Source: Gammaproteobacteria bacterium (GTDB lineage Bacteria > Pseudomonadota > Gammaproteobacteria > Thiohalomonadales > Thiohalomonadaceae). From it: a DNA stretch of 16,038 bases. The stretch's first letter is position 1, and each line of letters opens with the position of its first letter. Positions 4,722 to 9,712 of this stretch are shown piece after piece. The stretch lies in the NCBI GenBank assembly GCA_023228645.1, contig JALOAT010000071.1, positions 1 through 16,038 on the forward strand, read 5' to 3'. The translations under genes were made by a program, and so were the position numbers. The notes under the pieces are model-generated. The model saw only the letters and a list, made by a program, of their open reading frames with translations, ran no database searches and was not told the origin of the DNA.

Positions 4722-7583
4722 TCAATTGCTGGTTGAAATCGTGGCGTGGGGCCGAGACTTAGGAGCCCAGCACTCTGGGCGATGCCTTTGTCTTTCTCTC
4801 GGGCCGAAGAACCGCCCGGACGACTGCATGGATGCAGGAGGTAGAGCAACGCATGAAGCGGTTGCCGAGGGCCGGGCTCCTACGGGGCTGGGTGCCGGCG
4901 TGGCGCGGGACAGCCACAGGCGGCGCAGAGCGCGGCGCTTCAGGCCGCCTCGGAGGTAGCCCTGTTCGTCGCAATAGAGGTAGCTGCGGCCGAGCCGCTG
5001 CAACCGGCGCTCGATGGCACTAAGACGTCCCATGGGGAGAGCCCAGGCGTCGATGCGGGCGGCGCCCGTGTAATGGGCGGCGCCGGGCAGCGGCTCGCTC
5101 GCGAGGAGTTGCCGGCCGCATTGCATGAGGAGCACGAAGCCGGGCCAGTCGTGGGCAAACCAGCGCCATTGCGTCGCCATGGAGGCGACCGCCGGCGGCT
5201 CCCAGCGGGGAACGAGGTCTCCGGCGCCACAAAGATTGCTTCGCTGCGCTCGCAATGACATGCGTTGCGCTCGCGATGACATGCGTTGCGTTCGCGAAGA
5301 CATGCGTTGCGCTCGCGAAGACATGCGTTGCGCTCGCGATGACATGCGCTGCGCTCGCGATGACATGCGTTGCGTTCGCAATGGACAGGACATGTCATTG
5401 CGAGCCGCAGGCGAAGCAATCTCCCCCTTCAGGTACGTGGAAGCGCCTCGGCCGGCCACCCCGACGACAGGTCTGCCCATCGCGGATTCAGCGCCGCGAT
5501 CAATGCGACCTTCTTTGCCCGCGAACCGCCTTTGATCTGCTTCTCTCGCGCGATTGCCGTCTCGGCGCTCGGCGTCGTTTCGAACCAGACCAGTTTGTGG
5601 CAGCGATATTTGCTGGCAAACCCCGGCGTCAGGCCGTTGCGATGCTCGTACAGGCGGCGTTCCAGATTGTTGGTGACGCCGGTGTAAAGGACGCGATTGG
5701 AGCGGTTGGTCAGGATGTAGACGTAGTAGATTCGCTCCTGCATACGTCACTTCCTTGTTGGGCGCGTCGTGGCGACGGACATTGTGAGATTGCTTCGCTG
5801 CGCTCGCAATGACAGCTTCGGGCGCCGCGTGCTTCGGTTCCTCGCAGCTTCGGTTCGCAATGACAATGCCTGCCTGCTTCGATTCCTCGCAGCTTCGGTT
5901 CGCAATGACAATGCCTGCCTGCTTCGATTCCTCGCCGCTTCGGCTCGCAATGACAATGCCTGCCTGTTTCGATTCCTCGCTGCTTCGGCTCGCAATGACA
6001 ATGCCTGCCTGCTTCGATTCCTCGCCGCTTCGGCTTGCAATGATGGATGGCCCTACGTCATTGCGAGCCGCAGGCGAAGCAATCTGTTTTTCCGCTGGAA
6101 GGGAGAACAACAAGGCGAGCCACGGGAAGCGCCGGAATATCTTCTGTTTCAGGCGATAGCTGTCAGCGCGCTTGAAATGGCCCCAGTAGCTGGCCAGGGT
6201 GGAGCGCAGGGCGTCGCGCGACCGGGGCGGCAAGTCCACCCCCAGGCCATCTTCCGTGCGGCGCAAGAGGGTCCGCTCGTACGCGGCCAGCTTCTCGTGC
6301 AGATTGCCGACTACGCGGCGGCGCACCAGTCGGTATCCCGGTTTCACGATGTAGCCGAGGAAGTCGGCACCGTTGCGAAGCGGCGCCAGGACAGGATGCG
6401 GCTTGAGTGTGAGCCGCAGGCGCTGCTCCAGGAAGGCGGCAATCGCGGTATGCCACCGCACCAGTTGCGCCCGGTCTTCGTGCAGCAGCACGAAGTCGTC
6501 CACATAACGCACGTAGTGGCGGCACTTCAGCTCGTGTTTGACGAACTGGTCCAGCTCGTTGAGATAGAGGTTGGCGAAGAACTGGCTGGTGAGGTTGCCG
6601 ATGGGGAGCCCGGTGTCGGGTGGGGCGTTCTCCAACCGTTTGTGGGCCGGTACCTGCCGGTATTCGCCCGGCGTGCACAGGCGGATGCCCTGTTCCGCGC
6701 AGGGCTGGCGGACGATGCGGCTGGCAATGCGATAGCAGAGCCGGGCCTGCTCCAGCGGCATGCCGCGGCGGCGGACGGCCTTTTGGAGTTTGTTGCCCAG
6801 CAGTTCGAGCAGCGTCGGCTGGTGGATGCTGTTGAAGAAGTTGGCGATGTCCAGTTGCAGGAACCACCCCTCGCCCCGCATCCCGCTTCCGTCGCCCTGC
6901 GTCCCGCTTCCGTCGCCCTGCATCCCGCTTCCGTCGCCCCGCATCCCGCTTCTGTCGTCCCGCATCCCGCTTCCGTCATCCCGCATCCCGCTTCTGTCAT
7001 CCCGCATCCCGCTTCTGTCATCCCGCATCCCGCTTCTGTCATCCCGCATCCCGCTTCTGTCATTGCGAGCCGAAGGCGAAGCAATCCCTTTTGGCGTTGG
7101 CCGGGAGATTGCTTCGCTGCGCTCGCAATGACATGTCCCGTCATTGCGAGGAGCGTTCAGGCGGCGCATGAAGGTCTGCAGGCGGTCGACGGCGAAGTGG
7201 GTGCCGCGGCCCGTGCGATTGGAGGCGCTGTCGTGGATGAAGTCGCGGTCCATGACCGCCTCCAGTTGCGGTACCAGCCAGTGGTGCACCACGCGGTCTT
7301 CGAACTGGGCGGCGTAGATCTCGCGCGCCTTGGGCCTCTCGACGGCAAAGACAACGGGCGGCCTGGGTCGCCAGCGCTGTTCCCGCAGGGCATCCCGCGT
7401 CTCCACGAGATGGTCCAGCAGCCGTTGCTCGTACAGACAAGCTCGCACCGTAGCGCGCTTGCGGCGGCGGCAGGCGCGGTACGCCTGCTCGACCGACCGC
7501 AAGCCCAGGTACGGCGCCTCTTCACTTTCCCGCGCGCACCAACCGAACCCGATTGGTGTTGTTCTTGTTGTTTGCGTTGACAT
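4722..7583 (-). CDS. DGR reverse transcriptase with C-terminal MutS-I-like (MSL) region and in-frame repeat insertions
   Basis: This RT copies TR RNA into adenine-mutagenised cDNA. Numbered from ATG 7583: fingers motifs at about 72-142 (RPKAREIYAAQFEDRVVHH, FIHDSASNRTGRGTH), motif A Asp245 (LQLDIANFF), GLPIGNLTSQFFANLYLNEL at 325-344, where the DGR signature SQ replaces the usual SP, catalytic YVDD at 360-363, and thumb to about 496. Residues from about 790 (VPRWEPP...QWRWFAHDWPGFVLLMQCG... RLQRLGRSYLYCDEQGYLRG) resemble the MSL domain known as a DGR accessory. Two insertions keep the frame: about 144-239, and 497-789. The true start is uncertain: ATG 7583 lies inside TR and lacks a ribosome site, and conserved sequence begins near 7509; TTG 7500 is an alternative. 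The last ~60 residues look like REP read-through. I cannot tell whether the insertions leave the enzyme active. Confidence 0.88.
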   Translation of the reverse strand: MSTQTTRTTPIGFGWCARESEEAPYLGLRSVEQAYRACRRRKRATVRACLYEQRLLDHLVETRDALREQRWRPRPPVVFAVERPKAREIYAAQFEDRVVHHWLVPQLEAVMDRDFIHDSASNRTGRGTHFAVDRLQTFMRRLNAPRNDGTCHCERSEAISRPTPKGIASPSARNDRSGMRDDRSGMRDDRSGMRDDRSGMRDDGSGMRDDRSGMRGDGSGMQGDGSGTQGDGSGMRGEGWFLQLDIANFFNSIHQPTLLELLGNKLQKAVRRRGMPLEQARLCYRIASRIVRQPCAEQGIRLCTPGEYRQVPAHKRLENAPPDTGLPIGNLTSQFFANLYLNELDQFVKHELKCRHYVRYVDDFVLLHEDRAQLVRWHTAIAAFLEQRLRLTLKPHPVLAPLRNGADFLGYIVKPGYRLVRRRVVGNLHEKLAAYERTLLRRTEDGLGVDLPPRSRDALRSTLASYWGHFKRADSYRLKQKIFRRFPWLALLFSLPAEKQIASPAARNDVGPSIIASRSGEESKQAGIVIASRSSEESKQAGIVIASRSGEESKQAGIVIANRSCEESKQAGIVIANRSCEEPKHAAPEAVIASAAKQSHNVRRHDAPNKEVTYAGANLLRLHPDQPLQSRPLHRRHQQSGTPPVRASQRPDAGVCQQISLPQTGLVRNDAERRDGNRAREADQRRFAGKEGRIDRGAESAMGRPVVGVAGRGASTYLKGEIASPAARNDMSCPLRTQRMSSRAQRMSSRAQRMSSRAQRMSSRTQRMSSRAQRMSLRAQRSNLCGAGDLVPRWEPPAVASMATQWRWFAHDWPGFVLLMQCGRQLLASEPLPGAAHYTGAARIDAWALPMGRLSAIERRLQRLGRSYLYCDEQGYLRGGLKRRALRRLWLSRATPAPSPVGARPSATASCVALPPASMQSSGRFFGPRERQRHRPECWAPKSRPHATISTSN
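5234..5421. repeat. Palindrome-bounded 21-bp tandem array (array A)
   Basis: GATTGCTTCGCTGCGCTCGC followed by AATGAC at the left end (5234-5259) and the inverse TCATTGCGAGCCGCAGGCGA plus AGCAATC at the right end (5395-5421) form a hairpin pair. Between them lie six copies of a 21-bp unit (from 5260, ATGCGTTGCGCTCGCGAAGA plus C), themselves derived from the tip of the arm. In the RT frame each unit encodes a seven-residue repeat (RAQRMSS). This palindrome belongs to the widespread TCATTGCGAG...GAAGCAATC family. Confidence 0.85.
5429..5743 (-). CDS. GIY-YIG family nuclease
   Basis: A 104-residue single-domain GIY-YIG protein (UPF0213/YhbQ-like size). The motif is present as YYVYILTN...LYTGVTNN, followed by the conserved Arg in LERRLYEH, then GFASKYRCHKLVWFE, the Glu-bearing AIAREKQIKG, and LIAALNPRWADL, in the usual family order. 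GIY-YIG enzymes cut or nick DNA with a single metal ion. ATG 5743 follows AAGGAAG at a good distance. The gene lies wholly inside the RT ORF on the same strand but in another frame, between repeat arrays A and B. Its codons are used as an intact family member, whereas the RT-frame translation of this stretch matches nothing I know, so here the GIY-YIG frame is the real one. It may travel with the flanking palindromes. Confidence 0.85.
   Translation of the reverse strand: MQERIYYVYILTNRSNRVLYTGVTNNLERRLYEHRNGLTPGFASKYRCHKLVWFETTPSAETAIAREKQIKGGSRAKKVALIAALNPRWADLSSGWPAEALPRT
5788..6084. repeat. Palindrome-bounded 45-bp tandem array (array B)
   Basis: The same palindrome arms occur at 5788-5813 and, inverted, at 6058-6084. 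Between them a 45-bp unit repeats with CGCAATGACA starting at 5856, 5901, 5946 and 5991, and a variant at 6036. The first spacing, from 5805, is 51 bp. In the RT frame each unit encodes 15 residues (ASRSGEESKQAGIVI). Unit differences are single bases, suggesting recent expansion. Confidence 0.85.
6872..7132. repeat. Palindrome-bounded 21-bp tandem array (array C) inside the RT domain
   Basis: Nine copies of a 21-bp unit (CCGCATCCCGCTTCTGTCAT plus C) fill 6872-7060 and encode DRSGMRD-like heptads in the RT frame. They abut palindrome arm 7060-7086, with the inverse arm at 7107-7132; a partial third arm (TCATTGCGAGGAGC) sits at 7141-7154. The RT-side copies (GDGSGMQ) have diverged more than those next to the palindrome. 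The insertion separates RT motifs 1/2 from catalytic motif A. Confidence 0.88.
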
Positions 7584-7653
7584 TGCCCGTGTCGAAGTTG
7601 ACGTTCCACGCGTTGTCGGAGTTGTTGGCGCTGGGCGAAGACGACCAGAACCA
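7525..7653 (-). repeat. DGR template repeat (TR)
   Basis: This 129-base non-coding template is rich in AAC/AAT triplets. Read in the frame of the targets it gives 12 asparagines (ANNSDNAWNVNFDTGNVNAN, then NKNNTNRVRLVRAGK), while the corresponding VR positions hold varied residues. It has about 35 adenines by my count; 16 differ in VR1 and 17 in VR2, and no non-adenine differs. It lies between avd and the RT in the common DGR order. Its 3' end is only about 16 bases from the first conserved RT codons, so the RNA spacer needed for cDNA priming would have to overlap the RT coding sequence. An ORF (7522-7854) runs through it but is not a gene. Confidence 0.95.
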
Positions 7654-7699
7654 ACACCCTATTGCCTGCCCGCTTGTACTCCCGACCGCCATCCGCTTA

Positions 7700-7801
7700 G
7701 GGAAACGCTGATTAACCGTCATTGCGAGGAGCCTAAGCGACGAAGCAATCCAGATTGCTTCGCTTCGCTCGCAATGACATGTCACTTTTTCAGTGTTTCC
7801 C
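7700..7801. mobile_element. MITE-like element carrying a TCATTGCGAG palindrome, between avd and TR
   Basis: Near-perfect 12-base terminal inverted repeats (GGGAAACGCTGA at 7700-7711 and TCAGTGTTTCCC at 7790-7801, one mismatch) enclose a long palindrome. Its left arm, 7719-7750, contains TCATTGCGAGGAGC and GAAGCAATC; its right arm, 7752-7779, is the inverse. At 102 bp with no coding capacity it looks like a non-autonomous miniature element. No clear target-site duplication is visible. It would be transcribed as part of the avd-TR RNA and would form a strong stem upstream of the template. Confidence 0.6.
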
Positions 7802-7822
7802 CGCCGGTAGGCGGCGGGTGGG

Positions 7823-8245
7823 TCATCCCTGGTTTCCAGGGGAGACAGGCGCACAGTGAATCGGGTCGCGCGGCGCGTCCTTCCGACGCTCCGCTTCCGC
7901 CCGTGTCTGCCTGAGCCAGCCGCCGGCCTGCCTTCCCAAGCTGACCGCCAGTTCCGCCGCCCGTTGAAACTGGGCGAAGTTTTGAAAGGCCTTCAACTCC
8001 CTGGCCAGTTGAATCTGCATCTTCAGGTCGTCCACCAGTTCCGCCACTTGCTGCACCAGCTTCGCCCGGCTTTGCCGGCGGGAGTGGGCGCGGTGGATGG
8101 CCTGGCACAGCCGCAGCGCGGTGGTGCGCAACTCGCTGCCGACGGTGTACTTGTGGTAGCGCGGAAAACCGCGTACCGCCTGTTCAATCTCCAGTAGCAG
8201 CCGGCCGGCATCCCGCCAGATGGGTAAACGGTTCAGATGCCGCAT
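7823..8245 (-). CDS. avd: DGR accessory variability determinant (Avd, four-helix-bundle protein)
   Basis: A 140-residue basic, helical protein of the bAvd/four-helix-bundle family. Avd forms a pentameric barrel that binds the RT and the template RNA and is needed for cDNA synthesis. Recognisable blocks are GFPRYHKYTVGSELR near residues 26-40, helices rich in Ala, Leu and Arg through the middle, and the C-terminal LGRQAGGWLRQ, equivalent to the family's IGRMIGGW motif. ATG 8245 follows GGGAGAC at a suitable distance. It starts 39 bases after the stop of target 2 and precedes TR, the standard DGR order. The last ~20 residues (KDAPRDPIHCAPVSPGNQG) are unlike the family and may be an extension. 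Confidence 0.92.
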   Translation of the reverse strand: MRHLNRLPIWRDAGRLLLEIEQAVRGFPRYHKYTVGSELRTTALRLCQAIHRAHSRRQSRAKLVQQVAELVDDLKMQIQLARELKAFQNFAQFQRAAELAVSLGRQAGGWLRQTRAEAERRKDAPRDPIHCAPVSPGNQG

Positions 8246-8284
8246 CGTCCTGTCTCCCTGTCCCTGTCCTAACCAAGACCCAAG

Positions 8285-9712
8285 TCACTGTCCCGCGCGC
8301 ACCAACCGAACCCGACCGGTGCTGCTCTTGTAGCCTGCGTTGACATCGCCCGTGACGAAGACGACGTCCCACGCGCTGCCGGAGTCGCTGGCGCTGGGCG
8401 AAGACGACCAGAACCAACTGGCGAGCGTATTGGGGAAGAAGCCGGTATCGATGGCAGGGCTGGTGCGGCCGTAATGGACGAGCGATTGCAGTTCGTCGGC
8501 GGTGGGCAGGCGCCAGTCGTTGGCGCCGCACAGGCCGGCGGCATTAACAGCGGCAACGTACTTTTCCGTGTCGCAGCCGGCGGCCACGGTGCCGCCGCAA
8601 GCGCCGCCCGCCGCGGCCCCGACGCTGCCGCCGTTGGTGGCCGCATCCGAGTTGTACCAGGTGTAGGTCCAGTCCTTGTGGTGCAGGCCGCCGTCGTCGG
8701 TCTTCACCTCCCACATCAGGCCGGTGACGTTGTCCTGGACGCAGTACCAGGGGGTGGTGGCGTAATCCACGGACTGGTCGGCGAGCGGGTTGCCGCTGGC
8801 GTCCAGCTTGGTGAAGGAGAAGCCGGCATGGCCGTCTGTGTCGTCGTTGGTGAGCGGATTGGCGTCGCGGCCGAAGTGGGCATCCTGGCCGGCGGGGACC
8901 GGGTCATTGCCGTTGGCCGTTTCGGTGCCCGGTACCGTTGCCGTGGCGCCCGCGGCGGCACAGTCGACGTCGTTGTTGTGGATGTCGCTGCCGCTGCCGC
9001 CCCAGGCGTAATCGCCGCAGAGGGTGATGCCGGTATCGTTGAGGCCGCCCGCGTCGTCGTTAGCGATGGTGCCGGTGGCCGCGGCGGTGCCGAGGGTGGC
9101 GTTCGCCGAGATGTTGGCGAGGGTGACGGTGAAGGTCTCGTCGGGCTCGGAGTCGGTGTCGCCGCAGACGGTCACGTCGACGGTGCCGGTGGTGGTTCCG
9201 CCCGCGATCGGCAGGGTGCCGGCGGCGGTTACGTAATCGACCCCGGCGCCGCAGCTCACCCCGCCGGTGGCGGTGCCGTCGCTGGTGGCGTAGTCCACGG
9301 TCACGTTGCCGTTGGCCTGTTCGGTGAGCGTTACCGTGAAGGTGAGAATCGTGGTGCCGCTGTTGCCTTCGGCCATGGAGGCGTCGGCGATGCTGACGGC
9401 CGGCAGCGCGGCGAAGCTCGCCGTAACGGTGCAAGCGGCGGTGACGGCGCCGGTGGTGTAGGTGTTGCCGCTCAGGCTGCCGCCGCAGCCGACGACGTTG
9501 ACGATGGAGTAACCGGTGTCGGGGGTGACGGTGAAGCTGGCGGTCGCGCCATCGTCCACGGTGGCACTCGCGGGGCTGATGGCGCCGCCGTCGCCGGCGC
9601 TGGTGCTGACGGTGTGGGTGTCCGGATCGCCTTCGCCGCCGCTTCCTCCGCCGCACGCGGTGAGGAGCAGTGTCAGTGCGATGAGCGACAACAGGCGAAA
9701 CGGGCGGCTCAT
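8285..9712 (-). CDS. DGR target protein 2: Calx-beta lipoprotein with DUF1566 variable domain
   Basis: A 475-residue lipoprotein displayed on the cell envelope, with its C-terminus diversified by the DGR. The signal peptide ends in lipobox LLTAC (Cys20). Next comes a bacterial repeat domain at about 30-100 (HTVSTSAGDGGAISPASATV...), then a Calx-beta domain at about 105-215 (VSIADASMAEGNSGT, VDYATSDGTAT, DTDSEPDETFTVTL), a linker, and a DUF1566/C-type-lectin-like domain from about 330 (NVTGLMWEVKT, NDWRLPTADELQSL, FPNT, WFWSSSPSA). The final 42 codons are VR2. The start has AAAGGAGT upstream and overlaps the sulfatase stop as ATGA, implying translational coupling. The stalk-plus-lectin layout suggests a diversified receptor or adhesin; its ligand is unknown. 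Confidence 0.94.
   Translation of the reverse strand: MSRPFRLLSLIALTLLLTACGGGSGGEGDPDTHTVSTSAGDGGAISPASATVDDGATASFTVTPDTGYSIVNVVGCGGSLSGNTYTTGAVTAACTVTASFAALPAVSIADASMAEGNSGTTILTFTVTLTEQANGNVTVDYATSDGTATGGVSCGAGVDYVTAAGTLPIAGGTTTGTVDVTVCGDTDSEPDETFTVTLANISANATLGTAAATGTIANDDAGGLNDTGITLCGDYAWGGSGSDIHNNDVDCAAAGATATVPGTETANGNDPVPAGQDAHFGRDANPLTNDDTDGHAGFSFTKLDASGNPLADQSVDYATTPWYCVQDNVTGLMWEVKTDDGGLHHKDWTYTWYNSDAATNGGSVGAAAGGACGGTVAAGCDTEKYVAAVNAAGLCGANDWRLPTADELQSLVHYGRTSPAIDTGFFPNTLASWFWSSSPSASDSGSAWDVVFVTGDVNAGYKSSTGRVRLVRAGQ
8288..8416 (-). repeat. DGR variable region VR2
   Basis: It aligns without gaps to TR 7525-7653 with 17 mismatches, at TR positions 7528, 7553, 7554, 7559, 7562, 7569, 7571, 7572, 7584, 7592, 7598, 7599, 7605, 7613, 7616, 7623 and 7625. 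All are TR adenines. Several are not mutated in VR1 (7562, 7571, 7592, 7598, 7613, 7616, 7623), so the two regions record independent mutagenesis. The 3' GC-rich segment is identical to TR and VR1. No clear hairpin follows. Confidence 0.95.

Noticed and set aside
5234..7132. Tandem arrays resembling CRISPR
   Set aside because: Units are contiguous 21- or 45-bp copies without unique spacers, and no cas gene is present.
5769..7580. 603-residue plus-strand ORF across the RT region
   Set aside because: It is antisense to the RT motifs and stays open only because of GC-rich codons and repeats with periods divisible by three; no family motif.
4722..7583. Group II intron-encoded RT
   Set aside because: No maturase X or HNH domain, no intron domain V structure seen, and the motif SQ with TR/VR pairs and Avd identify a DGR.
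7522..7854. 110-residue minus ORF running through the TR
   Set aside because: Its end is the target-like reading of the template and its start is palindrome sequence; TR is non-coding template RNA.
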